From contig CABYJE010000003.1 of the NCBI GenBank assembly GCA_902519235.1, positions 1 to 64,000 on the forward strand: DNA of 64,000 nt, read 5' to 3'. Within the stretch, counting starts at the first letter, position 1. The number at the start of each line of letters is the position of its first letter. Source of the DNA: an uncultured Prochlorococcus sp. (lineage in GTDB: Bacteria; Cyanobacteriota; Cyanobacteriia; PCC-6307; Cyanobiaceae). Below, piece by piece: positions 28,159-38,842 of this stretch. The notes beneath the pieces were generated by a model. That model did not search any database. It was not told the DNA's origin and saw nothing but the letters and a program-made list of their open reading frames with translations. The translations under genes and the position numbers were made by a program.

Positions 28159-29379
28159 ATGGAATATATGGCAAGTAATTTAAAGGCACAAAAACAATTA
28201 ATTTCTTCTAAAAATATCTTAATTATTCAAGACATTGACGGAGTTTGTATACCTTTAGTTAAAGATCCAATGACTAGAGAATTAGAATCAAAATATATCT
28301 ATGCAGTAAAAGAATTTGCGGAGGAATTCTTTGTATTAACTTGCGGGGAACATGAAGGCCCGAGAGGCGTTAACAGAATAATAGAAAGGAGTTTAAGAAG
28401 CACTACTGAGCCTAAAAACAAAGAACTATATTTAAGAGGTTTAGCAGCCTGTGGAGTAGAGTATCAAGACAACAATGGTGAAATAAGTTTCGAAGGAGTC
28501 TCAGAAAAAGAACTAAATTTTTTATCTAAAGTACCTAGTTTAATAAGACCAAAGTTTAATTTTATAGTTAAGAATATTTTTCCTGAACTTAGCCAAGAAG
28601 ATATCAATTTTCACGCAGTAAAATCAATATGCGAAACACGCTTCTCGCCAACGATTAATTTCAATAGTCTCTTTGATTTAGTTAATAATGATTCTGATAA
28701 AAGAAAGCTTATTCAAATAAGTTTTGAAAAAATGATGAATGAAATCATCTTAAAAGCTGAATCCGAAGGCCTTAAAAACTCATTTTTCCTGCATATTTCA
28801 CCAAATTTAGGAAATAAAAATGGTAAAGAAACAATTAAACTTTCTTCTAAAGATGATATTGGATCAACAGATATACAATTACTTATTAAAGGAGCAGTTA
28901 AAGATTCTGGAGTTTTATTTCTTTTAAATAAATTTATTGCTGATAAAACTGGTAAAGCTCCTTTTGGAAATAATTTTAATTTTAAAAATTCTCCAAATTC
29001 TATTACGGGAAAAATTGATTTATGCAAAAGAACTATTCAAACAGAAGATATGCCTTTGATTGTAGGAGTTGGTGACACAATAACATCAAAGAAAAATAAT
29101 GGTGAAAAGGGTTATTTGAGAGGCGGAAGTGACAGATCTTTTTTAGAATTTATACAAATATTAGGTAATGAATTTGGTATTAATAATAAAATAATTTTTG
29201 TAGATAGTAGTTCTGGTGAAGTTGAAAGACCTTCTACAAAAAAAACTGGTTTAACAGGGATAAGTGATCTTTATGACAAATTAAAGTTTGACTTAGTTTT
29301 TCAAAATGGTCCCAAAGAATATATAAGTTGGTTTATTGAACTTGCTAATAAAAGATCAAACTTTAGAAAAAATAGTTGA
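28159..29379 (+). CDS. stpA: Glucosylglycerol-phosphate phosphatase-like (StpA/GgpP)
   Basis: LIIQDIDGVCIPLVKDPMTRELESKYIYAVKEFAEEFFVLTCGEHEGPRGVNRIIE. Confidence 0.75.
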   Translation: MEYMASNLKAQKQLISSKNILIIQDIDGVCIPLVKDPMTRELESKYIYAVKEFAEEFFVLTCGEHEGPRGVNRIIERSLRSTTEPKNKELYLRGLAACGVEYQDNNGEISFEGVSEKELNFLSKVPSLIRPKFNFIVKNIFPELSQEDINFHAVKSICETRFSPTINFNSLFDLVNNDSDKRKLIQISFEKMMNEIILKAESEGLKNSFFLHISPNLGNKNGKETIKLSSKDDIGSTDIQLLIKGAVKDSGVLFLLNKFIADKTGKAPFGNNFNFKNSPNSITGKIDLCKRTIQTEDMPLIVGVGDTITSKKNNGEKGYLRGGSDRSFLEFIQILGNEFGINNKIIFVDSSSGEVERPSTKKTGLTGISDLYDKLKFDLVFQNGPKEYISWFIELANKRSNFRKNS

Positions 29380-29419
29380 CTTTTTAATTTTCGAATGACA
29401 ATTTAAAAATAATAGATTT

Positions 29420-30352
29420 ATGAAAGAAAAATTCCCCTCAATATATAAAGAGCCTATAGAAACATTGCAAATTAACATAGGTTATAAATGCAATCAGGCT
29501 TGCAAGCATTGTCATGTCAATTCAAGTCCCCTAAGGACTGAAAAGATGTCCAATGAAATGATATCTCTTATTCCAAAGATAATTGAAAAATACAAAATTA
29601 AGACTTTAGATATTACGGGTGGTGCGCCAGAACTTCACCCAGAATTTAAAAACCTAATAAACAGTTTGAGCACAAAACAAGTTGATATTATTGATAGGTG
29701 CAATTTGACAATTTTCTTTGAAGAAGGTTATGAAGATCTTCCTCAATTTCTTGCAAAGAATAAAGTGATAGTTACTGCTTCGCTACCATGTTATGAAAAA
29801 AATAATGTTGATTTTCAAAGGGGTTTTGGCGTTTTTGAAAAAAGTATTAATGCCATAAAAATTCTTAATGATTTAGGCTATGGAAAGGAAGAAAATGGAT
29901 TACAATTAAACCTTGTTTACAATCCTGTAAGCCCAATCCTCCCTCCCTCTCAGGAAATTTTGGAGAAGGATTATAAAAAAATACTATTCGAAAAATACAA
30001 TATCGTTTTTAATAACTTATATACAATAACTAATATGCCAATAAATAGATATGAAGAGTCTCTTAGAAGAGAAGGGAAACTAAATACTTATTACAAACTA
30101 CTAAAAGAAAATTTTAATGAAAAAAATTTAGAAAATCTTATGTGTAAAAAGACAATTAGCGTAAATTGGCTAGGAGAAATTTATGATTGTGACTTTAACC
30201 AACAGATAAATTTCCGAGATGATAAAGGTCCAAAGACACTTTTTGATCTATTGGATGAATCTATTACATTTGACTACGGGGTAGCTGTAAAAGAACATTG
30301 TTTTGCTTGCACTGCAGGCGCAGGCTCAAGTTGTGGGGGGACTTTAAGTTAA
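29420..30352 (+). CDS. Radical SAM protein, arsenosugar biosynthesis ArsS-like
   Basis: INIGYKCNQACKHCHVNSSP CxxxCxxC; YDCDFNQQINF; C-terminal CFACTAGAGSSCGGTL. Confidence 0.82.
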   Translation: MKEKFPSIYKEPIETLQINIGYKCNQACKHCHVNSSPLRTEKMSNEMISLIPKIIEKYKIKTLDITGGAPELHPEFKNLINSLSTKQVDIIDRCNLTIFFEEGYEDLPQFLAKNKVIVTASLPCYEKNNVDFQRGFGVFEKSINAIKILNDLGYGKEENGLQLNLVYNPVSPILPPSQEILEKDYKKILFEKYNIVFNNLYTITNMPINRYEESLRREGKLNTYYKLLKENFNEKNLENLMCKKTISVNWLGEIYDCDFNQQINFRDDKGPKTLFDLLDESITFDYGVAVKEHCFACTAGAGSSCGGTLS

Positions 30353-30358
30353 AAACTG

Positions 30359-30811
30359 CTAAATGCAATTAGGACAAATAGCTCTTACATTTAAAGAGGA
30401 TTCAATTAGTTTAAAACCATTAACTTTTGCTGCAACTTTGCCTGCCTCTAAAACTTCGTCATTTTCGAATTCTTCTGTTCTTCCACACCTAATACAAATC
30501 AAATGATGATGGTCTGGTGTGTCGTTACTAAGCAATTCATATCTATGTCCACCCTCACTGAGTTCTAATTCATGAAGCAAACCCATTTCTACTAAAAGTC
30601 TTAAAGTTCTATAAATTGTTGCTAGTGAAACTTTGGAGCTTGTTTTGACTAACTTTTCATGAACCTCTTCAGCACTAAGATGCTTTCCAGAGCCAATATT
30701 TTCAAATAAATTAAGAACCTTTAGCCTCTGAGGAGTTAACCTCTTCCCATCTTTATGTAAACCATCACCAAGAGGAGATGTAATGACATTGTATTGAGAG
30801 GATAATGACAA
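30359..30811 (-). CDS. fur: Fur-family regulator
   Basis: RLTPQRLKVLNLFE, HHHLICIRCGRTEEF. Confidence 0.85.
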   Translation of the reverse strand: MSLSSQYNVITSPLGDGLHKDGKRLTPQRLKVLNLFENIGSGKHLSAEEVHEKLVKTSSKVSLATIYRTLRLLVEMGLLHELELSEGGHRYELLSNDTPDHHHLICIRCGRTEEFENDEVLEAGKVAAKVNGFKLIESSLNVRAICPNCI

Positions 30812-30927
30812 AATTAACCAATGGCTATTCTCAATAATAACTGTAGATGAGAGTAAAACAACTTATTGATTTAAAATGTTTACTAAAGTTCTTCAAAATA
30901 TTATGTTAAATGTATCTTTATGTTTAA

Positions 30928-31497
30928 ATGATGAATGATCAAGAAATCTCTTCTGACAAATTATCAGCGAAAGTAAACTCCTTGCTAATTATTGATATTC
31001 AGGAAAAAATAATAAGACCAATTTTTAATAAGGATTCAATAATCAAAAACATCAAAAAGCTAACAAATGCTTACCAAATTTTAGAAGAAAACATATTTAT
31101 ATCTGAACAGAACCCACTTAAATTGGGGGCAACGATAACTGAATTATCACCCATAGCAAGATTTAGAAAATTTGAAAAAATGGAATTCAGCCTAGCTAAA
31201 TTAGAAGAATTTTTAAAAGAACTTAAAGATAAGAAAATTACTAATTTGATAGTTTGTGGGATCGAAACACATATTTGTATTCAACAAACAGTCTTAGATT
31301 GTTTACAAAAAGGATTTGAAGTTATTCTCATATCAGATGCTATGGGAAGTCGAAATAGAGTAGATCATGAAATAGCTTTACAAAGAATGACTCAGAGTGG
31401 AGCGATCTTAACAACAACTGAATCAATAATTTTTGAATTATGCAAAACTGCCGATAGAAAAGAATTTAATGAAATTAGAAATATAATAATGAGTTAA
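30928..31497 (+). CDS. Isochorismatase-family hydrolase
   Basis: LLIIDIQEKI, NLIVCGIETHICIQQTVLDCLQKGFEV. Confidence 0.88.
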   Translation: MMNDQEISSDKLSAKVNSLLIIDIQEKIIRPIFNKDSIIKNIKKLTNAYQILEENIFISEQNPLKLGATITELSPIARFRKFEKMEFSLAKLEEFLKELKDKKITNLIVCGIETHICIQQTVLDCLQKGFEVILISDAMGSRNRVDHEIALQRMTQSGAILTTTESIIFELCKTADRKEFNEIRNIIMS

Positions 31498-31569
31498 AAA
31501 AAAATAAAGACTGGTTTGTTGTTTAGAGATAATTTAAAATTTTATAAGAGATAAATTTTTAGTGTTTAT

Positions 31570-32607
31570 TTGAATATGAAATTAGTTACTGAAAACTTCC
31601 TTCTGGCAATATCTATTTTTTTTATTGGAATTTTATTGTCGATAATAATTTCTAAACTTTCAAAAATATTTTTTAAAAAGATTTCCAAAAGAACAAAAAC
31701 AAATTTCGATGATTTTATTTTTGAGGTGATACATGGAATTATAAAACCTATAGGTTTCCTCCTCTCATTTTATTTTTCAATTGACTATTTTTTTGCTGAT
31801 GAAATAACTTTCATCTCTGTCTTATTGAATATTTTGAAATTATTTATATTAATAATCATCATAAAAGCTCTCAACAAAGTTTTAATAAGATCTTTAACAG
31901 AATCGACCTCGAAAATTAATGATTCCTCAATTAGTTCAATGGTATCTTCACTAACTCCATTGATAAAAGCATTAACATGGACTATTGGCTCAATATTTTT
32001 CTTACAAAATATAGGTGTTCAAATGACTGCTATTTGGGCTTTACTAAGTGCAGGAGGAATTGGAGCGGGATTAGCTTTGAAAGATCCAGTTCAGGAGTTT
32101 TTTGAATATATAACAATTTTGCTTGATAAACCTTTTCAAAAAGGTGAGTTTATAAAATCTGATGGAGTCCTCGGGATGGTTGAGAGAGTTGGAGTACGAT
32201 CCTCAAGGATAAGAAGTATTAATGGAGAAGTAATAGTAATGAGCAACAGCGCTCTAACAAATGGAATAATTTCAAATTACGCACAAATGGAAAAAAGAAG
32301 GTTAGTGCATAAATTAGGAGTTGTTTATGAAACCTCTCCAAAACTTATGAAATTGATTCCAATAATAATTAAAAAAATAGTTGAAGAGACAAAAGATGCA
32401 TCTTTTGATAGATGTCATTTCACAGATTTCGGCGACTTCAGTCTTAATTTCGAACTTGTTTATTACATCCCAACAAATAATTATCTCGCTGCAATGGAAG
32501 CTCAACAATCTATAAATTTAAGAATTATTGAGGAATTTGCGGTTAATAATATAGAGTTTGCATTCCCAACACAAACCTTAAATATTGAAAGTAACAAAGC
32601 CAAGTGA
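31570..32607 (+). CDS. Small-conductance mechanosensitive channel (MscS)
   Basis: AGGIGAGLALKDPVQEFFEYITILLDKPFQKGEFI. Confidence 0.88.
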   Translation: MNMKLVTENFLLAISIFFIGILLSIIISKLSKIFFKKISKRTKTNFDDFIFEVIHGIIKPIGFLLSFYFSIDYFFADEITFISVLLNILKLFILIIIIKALNKVLIRSLTESTSKINDSSISSMVSSLTPLIKALTWTIGSIFFLQNIGVQMTAIWALLSAGGIGAGLALKDPVQEFFEYITILLDKPFQKGEFIKSDGVLGMVERVGVRSSRIRSINGEVIVMSNSALTNGIISNYAQMEKRRLVHKLGVVYETSPKLMKLIPIIIKKIVEETKDASFDRCHFTDFGDFSLNFELVYYIPTNNYLAAMEAQQSINLRIIEEFAVNNIEFAFPTQTLNIESNKAK

Positions 32608-33579
32608 TCTACAAATCTCTTCACTTAAAATCCAGAGTTTTGAAGCCAACTCAGAGTCATTTGCCTCATCACTAACCTTACTTTCAACTAATTTATGTTT
32701 TTTAAAAGATATAAGTTTATTACTTAAATGAACGTAACCAATATTATTTAAATTTGAATCAAAAACAATTTCTGAAAGAATCTTACCAGCATTTTCTACA
32801 CTTTCAGAAATTCCTAAAATATTTTTTGCAACTTTAGAAAAAATAAAATATCCAGAGAGATTAAAACGTTTGCTATATCTAAAGAAACCTGAATCATCAT
32901 TTGGTATTACAAGACCAGGAGCCCAAGTAATTATAGAAATTTTACTAGAGGATATTTTTAATTTTTTTACAAGTTCTTTAGCAAACAAAATATTACATAA
33001 CTTACTATTTTTATAAGATTCATCAGCATTAAAATTTAAAAATTTACCTGTAACTTTCTTTCTAAAATCAATTAAATTATTAAGCCCTGCTTTCTTTCCT
33101 ATATTTCCACCTGAGCTTTTAGGGTCGTGAACATCTGATGATGTAATAATGATTCTTGATTCTTCATTATCTCTAACAAAATCTTTTAAGATATTAACCA
33201 AGTAAAAATGTGCAAGATGATTAACCGCAAAAGTTAGCTCTACGCCTTGTTTTGATACTTTAGGGTAAAAAGAACCTGTATATTGCAATCCTGCATTTAA
33301 AACAATTACATCTAAAAAAATCTTTTTATTATAAAAATAATTTTTAATATTTTTAATATTCTCTAAATCTGAAAGATCACAATTTTCAATAATATTTAAA
33401 AATTTACTAAGGTAATTTTTATCAAAATATTTATCAATTTTTTTAAGAAATTGATTCTTTCTAAATTCGTTTTTTATTACAACATATAAAATATTTTTCG
33501 TCTTCAGTAGATTAATAATGGCAAAAAACCCGATTCCTGAATTACCTCCAGTAATTAAAATGTTTTTATTTTTAATCAT
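32578..33579 (-). CDS. Short-chain dehydrogenase/reductase (POR-like)
   Basis: NILITGGNSGIGFFA, LDVIVLNAGLQYTG; tail overlaps mscS-like gene by 30 bp. Confidence 0.82.
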   Translation of the reverse strand: MIKNKNILITGGNSGIGFFAIINLLKTKNILYVVIKNEFRKNQFLKKIDKYFDKNYLSKFLNIIENCDLSDLENIKNIKNYFYNKKIFLDVIVLNAGLQYTGSFYPKVSKQGVELTFAVNHLAHFYLVNILKDFVRDNEESRIIITSSDVHDPKSSGGNIGKKAGLNNLIDFRKKVTGKFLNFNADESYKNSKLCNILFAKELVKKLKISSSKISIITWAPGLVIPNDDSGFFRYSKRFNLSGYFIFSKVAKNILGISESVENAGKILSEIVFDSNLNNIGYVHLSNKLISFKKHKLVESKVSDEANDSELASKLWILSEEICRSLGFVTFNI

Positions 33580-33803
33580 TTAAATTGCTATATTTTTTTT
33601 ATGATAAAAAAATAAATAAAGTTTTTTTTATTTTGTAATCTTATAAATTATTGTTAAAACACTGAAAACTTAGTCACTAGTATTTGAGTAATTTGATTAT
33701 TATTAACCTACTCTCATTACAAGTATTGGATGAAAAATATAACTTTAGGCGCAGAAGTAATAATTTTTTCCATAAATTTCTTGAATCATAAGAATTACAT
33801 TTA

Positions 33804-35087
33804 ATGTCAAAAGAAAATATGCCAGATGTTCTTGTTTTAGGTGCAGGGCCTGCAGGTATGGCTATTGCCTCAGCTTTAGGGAAAGAAAAATTAGATGTTG
33901 AAGTGCTTTCTCCAAATGGACCAGATGAACCTTGGCCAAATACATATGGCATTTGGGGGAAAGAAGTTGATCAACTCGGGCTTCAGGATTTACTTGAATA
34001 TAGATGGAAGAATACTGTAAGTTTTTTTGGGCATGGCGCTTTAGAAGAGCAAGACGACGAGAATAAAGCCACGGAACATTCACTAGATTATGGACTATTT
34101 GATAAGAAGAAACTCCACAATTATTGGTTTAATGAATGCAATAAGTCTTTTATTAAATGGCATCAAGGCTTTGCAAACAAAATACATTTTGAAAAATACA
34201 AAAGTACAGTAACTACAAAAGATGGCAAAACTTACTCTGCAAAATTAGTAGTAGATGCAACAGGATATGATCCTGTTTTTCTTAAATTAAAATCTTGTGG
34301 TCCCTTAGCGGTCCAAACTTGTTACGGGATAGTAGGTAATTTTAGTAAACCTCCACTGAAGAAAGGGCAGTTTGTATTAATGGACTATAGAAATGACCAT
34401 CTTAACGATGAGCAAAAAAAAGAACCGCCAACTTTTCTTTATGCCATGGATATGGGGGATGGGAAATATTTTCTTGAAGAGACATCTCTTGGTTTAGTAA
34501 ATCCTCTAACAATGGAAAATTTAAAAGAGAGATTAGAGAAGAGGCTTTCTTATCGAAATATATCAATCACAAGCATGCAGCACGAAGAGCTTGGCTTATT
34601 TCTGCCCATGAATATGCCAATCCCAGATTTCAAACAGCAAATACTTGGATATGGTGGTGCTGCTTCAATGGTACATCCTGCATCTGGATATTTAATTGGT
34701 AATGTTTTACGAAGAGCTCCACTTGTCGCCAAGGCAGTCTCAGAAGCAATTAAAAACAAAAATCTAAGTACCTATAATATTGCTAGAAAAGGTTGGGAAA
34801 CTTTATGGTCAAAAGAATTAATTAGGAAGAAATCCCTTTACCAATTTGGATTAGAAAAACTCATGAGGTTTGACGAGAAACTATTAAGAGAATTTTTTGG
34901 CAGTTTTTTCCAACTACCTAAAAATCAATGGTATGGTTTTCTAACTGATACTCTTTCTTTAAAAGAGATTGTATATGCGATGTGCGTAATGTTTATAAAG
35001 GCTCCATGGAGTGTAAAGAAAGGTCTTATGATAATGCATGGTAGAGAATTTAAAATGTTGCTTAGGATAATATTTCCAAACATATAA
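33804..35087 (+). CDS. Lycopene cyclase, CrtL type
   Basis: DVLVLGAGPAGMAIASALGKEKLDVEVLSPNGPDEPWPNTYGIW. Confidence 0.88.
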   Translation: MSKENMPDVLVLGAGPAGMAIASALGKEKLDVEVLSPNGPDEPWPNTYGIWGKEVDQLGLQDLLEYRWKNTVSFFGHGALEEQDDENKATEHSLDYGLFDKKKLHNYWFNECNKSFIKWHQGFANKIHFEKYKSTVTTKDGKTYSAKLVVDATGYDPVFLKLKSCGPLAVQTCYGIVGNFSKPPLKKGQFVLMDYRNDHLNDEQKKEPPTFLYAMDMGDGKYFLEETSLGLVNPLTMENLKERLEKRLSYRNISITSMQHEELGLFLPMNMPIPDFKQQILGYGGAASMVHPASGYLIGNVLRRAPLVAKAVSEAIKNKNLSTYNIARKGWETLWSKELIRKKSLYQFGLEKLMRFDEKLLREFFGSFFQLPKNQWYGFLTDTLSLKEIVYAMCVMFIKAPWSVKKGLMIMHGREFKMLLRIIFPNI

Positions 35088-35094
35088 TTAAAAA

Positions 35095-35802
35095 ATGAGA
35101 ACCATATTAATAAGTGGAGCCAATAGAGGTATTGGACTAAATATTGCACATAAAGAATTAAAAGAAGGCAATAGAATTAGTGTTGGCATAAGAGATTTAG
35201 AATCATTAAAAGGTAGCGCTATTGATCCAAAGAGATGGCCAGAAGGAAAAATTTTGATCAACCATTATGATGCGTTAAAAAAAATTACAGCCGAAAATTG
35301 GATAAAGAATACCGTAGATGAATTTGGAGGATTTGATTCATTAATAAATTGTTCTGGAGTATTATCGAAAGTTCCTTTCTTATACAAAGATGGTGATGAA
35401 AAAGAAATTTTAGATACATTAAACATCAATTTTTTGGCAATTTGGCATTTATGTAGGCTTTCTTGGGATCATTTATGTACCTCTGGAAGAGGAAGGATTA
35501 TTGTTTTAGTTTCAATGAGTGGGAAAAGATCTAAAGGTGATTTAGCAGCTTATTCCTCTTCTAAGTTTGCTTTGATGGGATTATGTCAAACGATGAAAAA
35601 TAAAGGTTGGGATAAGAATATAAGGATTTCAGCAATTTGCCCAAGCTGGGTTAATACAAAAATGGCCCAAAATATCTCTTCCTTAGACAAATCAAGCATG
35701 ACACAACCTGAAGATATTGCTGAAATATGCTCAACAATTCTTAAGTTACCTACCCAATCAGTTCCATTTGAAATTGCCTTAAATTGTAACTATGAAATTT
35801 AA
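35095..35802 (+). CDS. Short-chain dehydrogenase
   Basis: TILISGANRGIGLNIA ... YSSSKFALMGLCQTM. Confidence 0.9.
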   Translation: MRTILISGANRGIGLNIAHKELKEGNRISVGIRDLESLKGSAIDPKRWPEGKILINHYDALKKITAENWIKNTVDEFGGFDSLINCSGVLSKVPFLYKDGDEKEILDTLNINFLAIWHLCRLSWDHLCTSGRGRIIVLVSMSGKRSKGDLAAYSSSKFALMGLCQTMKNKGWDKNIRISAICPSWVNTKMAQNISSLDKSSMTQPEDIAEICSTILKLPTQSVPFEIALNCNYEI

Positions 35803-36341
35803 CCTAAATTAAAAATTAAGTAAGCCATTGAAAGCATTGCAATTGCAATAAATAAACCTTTGATTCGATTAGTTAACAATGAAAAAAGAGATAAATCTTC
35901 AGAAAAATATCCGCCAAAACTACCTGTAATAAATAATATAACCATTGGTAGAGAGGCAATTCCGAAAGAATAAGATATAGATCTTACAAATCCAAAATTT
36001 AAATAATTAAAAATAAAGGAACCTAATGAAAACAATAAAAAAGATGCAAATAGAGTTATGGAAACTTCAGCATCTAAAGTGTGAGGTAAGCTACCCTTTA
36101 ATTCAAATTGCTTTTTACACTCTCTAATTTGTCTTTTAGAAAGCTTTAAATAACCAGTTTCAGGAATTCTTTGCGACTTATATTTTCTTAGTAATCTTGC
36201 TTCAAGAGTTTCTGGCTCCTTAGTCATAATTGATGTTAATAATTCATCTGGCTTTAATTTTTTAATTTTCTTTTCGAGATTATCTGTTTTCCCAATCCTA
36301 TAAAGATCTCCTACTCTAATAAGGTAAACATATCCCGACAT
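35799..36341 (-). CDS. GIY-YIG/T5orf172-like domain fused to transmembrane helices
   Basis: GYVYLIRVGDLYRIGKTDNLEKKIKKL then C-terminal TM segments. Confidence 0.65.
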   Translation of the reverse strand: MSGYVYLIRVGDLYRIGKTDNLEKKIKKLKPDELLTSIMTKEPETLEARLLRKYKSQRIPETGYLKLSKRQIRECKKQFELKGSLPHTLDAEVSITLFASFLLFSLGSFIFNYLNFGFVRSISYSFGIASLPMVILFITGSFGGYFSEDLSLFSLLTNRIKGLFIAIAMLSMAYLIFNLG

Positions 36342-36415
36342 TTGCGTTGTAAAATTAATACTGTTCCTATTTAAATAATACTAAAAGAATTAAGGAAATT
36401 AAAAGTTTTTACAAT

Positions 36416-37075
36416 ATGAAAAACGATATTTTATATTCATTTCGAAGATGTCCATATGCAATTCGTGCAAGATGGGCTATATTAATTTGCGAAATAAAAG
36501 TAGAGATAAGAGAAATTGATTTAAAAAATAAACCTCTAGATTTTTTAAATAATTCAAAGACGAAAACGGTTCCAATTCTTATAAAAAAAAATTGTGAAGT
36601 TATTGAAGAAAGCCTTGAAATCATCCTTTGGGCTCTGTCAGAGTCGAAAAAGGAAAACATCAAATTAATTTATTTTCCTGAGAACAAAAAGGAAGAAATT
36701 TTTGAAATAATTAATGAAAACGATAACGAATTCAAATATCATTTAGACCGATTTAAATATGCCACAAGATATAAAGATAGTGATGAAGAATTTCATTTCA
36801 CAAATGCTATTAAATTTATAAAGAGATGGAACGAACTACTTACAGAAAACAAATATTTTTTTGGAGATATCCCCACAATCGCTGATTGGTCTGTTTGGCC
36901 TTTTGTAAGACAATTTAAAATCGCTTGTGAAAGTCAAAAAAGGATAAATTATTTTGAACCCTCGATAAAAAACTGGTTAGATTCATTTGAGAAAAATAAA
37001 GAATTTAAAACCTTAATGTATAAATACGAATTATGGGAACCAAATTATAGAAAGAATTATTTTCCTTTTAATTAA
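36416..37075 (+). CDS. Glutathione S-transferase-like protein
   Basis: LYSFRRCPYAIRARWAILICEIKVEIREIDLKNKP. Confidence 0.82.
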   Translation: MKNDILYSFRRCPYAIRARWAILICEIKVEIREIDLKNKPLDFLNNSKTKTVPILIKKNCEVIEESLEIILWALSESKKENIKLIYFPENKKEEIFEIINENDNEFKYHLDRFKYATRYKDSDEEFHFTNAIKFIKRWNELLTENKYFFGDIPTIADWSVWPFVRQFKIACESQKRINYFEPSIKNWLDSFEKNKEFKTLMYKYELWEPNYRKNYFPFN

Positions 37076-37329
37076 CTTTCTAACAACTTCCTTTTTTCAA
37101 TAATTCTTGCTAACTCCAAAAAATATCCTGCAGTCCTAAATTTTCCAATATTTTTTTCCTTAAAATCAAGATCGCTTCTAATTTCTGCAGTCTCCGCCAT
37201 TAGCAAATCTAAATCATTTGATCCAAGACTATACAATTCTCCTAGTTCGATTTCCCTTCCGAGTAAATGACTCCTGAACCACTTCCCTTTATTTTCTTGG
37301 GGTGGAATATCGTAGGGAGTAAATGACAT
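37072..37329 (-). CDS. Conserved small hypothetical protein
   Basis: 85 aa. Confidence 0.55.
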   Translation of the reverse strand: MSFTPYDIPPQENKGKWFRSHLLGREIELGELYSLGSNDLDLLMAETAEIRSDLDFKEKNIGKFRTAGYFLELARIIEKRKLLES

Positions 37330-37365
37330 TAAAATAAAATTTAGGCTAATACTATTCTAGGGTTC

Positions 37366-38754
37366 TTATTGAAACTTTTTCATCTCTACTCTATTAAAAA
37401 TCAATGCAATAAAAAGAATTGCGAATGTAATTAGGGCACAAATTTCTGTCCAATAATCTAACCCAATTTTAGAAATCATTAATGGTGCAAGAACTGTAAA
37501 TAGTCCCCCAGAAAGAATTAACTGAGCGAAAAGCTGTTTTGACGTAAAAATTGGTAAAGTCTTAGAAATATTTTTAGGATCTGCAAGCCTTAAAAGAAGT
37601 AACCCAGAAGCTACTACACCTGTAGAATTCCCAAACTCTATCAAGCTTTTTTCAAACCAATAATCATCAAAAATAAAGTATGCGAAATAAGCAATGCAGA
37701 TTAAATTCCAAAATAAACCGAAAATAGTAAAAACTAAAATAAGTATCCAATTATCAAAAACAACTACAATATCTAAACTCGCCATAGCTGTAAAAATCAA
37801 CAAATCTGTGGATAAAATACCAATCTCCCTCTGCAGAATATTTGAAATAAATTCCGTATTTTTGGTTTTCTCTAAAATATATCTTATAAGGAGCGAACCT
37901 ATAAGGATAAAAGGGAATACTGGTAGTGAAAAAATAATTTCCTTCGAAAAATCTCCAAAAGAACTTGAAATATACCTTAAAAATTTAAGTAGCAAAATTC
38001 CAAAAGAAATTGCCAAACCAGAGAATCCAAGATTTATTATAAAAATTCTTAAATCTGCAAAAATTCCTGTCTTATTTTCTCCTTTTAGAGTATCTTTTTG
38101 TTCAAGAATTTCCTCAGTATCTGATAGGCCTAAAGTCCTTCCAAGAAAGATAAATACGCTCCCCAATATCGAAGAGGATAAAAGACCCATTGTTGCCATA
38201 GCCAAACCGAGATCTAAACCATTTTGGAAACCAAGTTTATTAAAACTTTCTCCAATTATTGATGCAGCTCCATGACCACCCTCAAAACCTACTTCTATTA
38301 AGCAACTCATTAGAGGATTTGCATCCATAGATGGAGGTAGAAAGTATTTAACAACAAGACCACCGACAAAAAATTGCCCAAAACCTAGTGAAAGAGCTAA
38401 TAGAAATTGATTAAAAATTGGTTTAACTAAACCATTTATATTAGGGATAGGTCTTCCCATCATTAAAGTTGCGAAGACTAATGATAAAAGAGGAGTAGGA
38501 AAATTACTCCAAACATTGATTGTTTCTTTTGGTAAAAAGTGTATCGCCCCAAATGGGCCTATGGATATACCTAAAATTCCTGATATAACTGCAATCGGTA
38601 ATCCAAATCTCTCAAGTTGAACAGCTAATTTAAATTTCCTTCCAAAAATCAACAAAAAAAATATAATTAATAATCCAAAAAAACTTATTAAGAGAGAATT
38701 TGAAAAAATATCTTTATTTTGTAGAGAAAAAATATTCAATGATTTCAAAAACAT
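37366..38754 (-). CDS. Sodium/glutamate symporter GltS-like
   Basis: EVGFEGGHGAASIIGESFNKLGFQNGLDLGLAMATMGLLSSSILGSVF. Confidence 0.82.
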   Translation of the reverse strand: MFLKSLNIFSLQNKDIFSNSLLISFFGLLIIFFLLIFGRKFKLAVQLERFGLPIAVISGILGISIGPFGAIHFLPKETINVWSNFPTPLLSLVFATLMMGRPIPNINGLVKPIFNQFLLALSLGFGQFFVGGLVVKYFLPPSMDANPLMSCLIEVGFEGGHGAASIIGESFNKLGFQNGLDLGLAMATMGLLSSSILGSVFIFLGRTLGLSDTEEILEQKDTLKGENKTGIFADLRIFIINLGFSGLAISFGILLLKFLRYISSSFGDFSKEIIFSLPVFPFILIGSLLIRYILEKTKNTEFISNILQREIGILSTDLLIFTAMASLDIVVVFDNWILILVFTIFGLFWNLICIAYFAYFIFDDYWFEKSLIEFGNSTGVVASGLLLLRLADPKNISKTLPIFTSKQLFAQLILSGGLFTVLAPLMISKIGLDYWTEICALITFAILFIALIFNRVEMKKFQ

Positions 38755-38797
38755 ATAATTATCAATCTAAATTAATAAACAAAATTTTTCAAATAAA

Positions 38798-38825
38798 AAA
38801 GGCCCTTTAGAGGGCCTTTAATTTA
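38798..38825 (-). terminator. Intrinsic terminator of pcb
   Basis: AAAGGCCCT-TTAG-AGGGCCTTT perfect 9-bp stem after the pcb stop. Confidence 0.7.
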
Positions 38826-38842
38826 AAGATTAACTTGAGAAT

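Noticed and set aside
32578-32607. 30-bp convergent overlap of the MscS-like and SDR genes as a regulatory device
   Set aside because: Short tail-to-tail overlaps are common in streamlined Prochlorococcus genomes.
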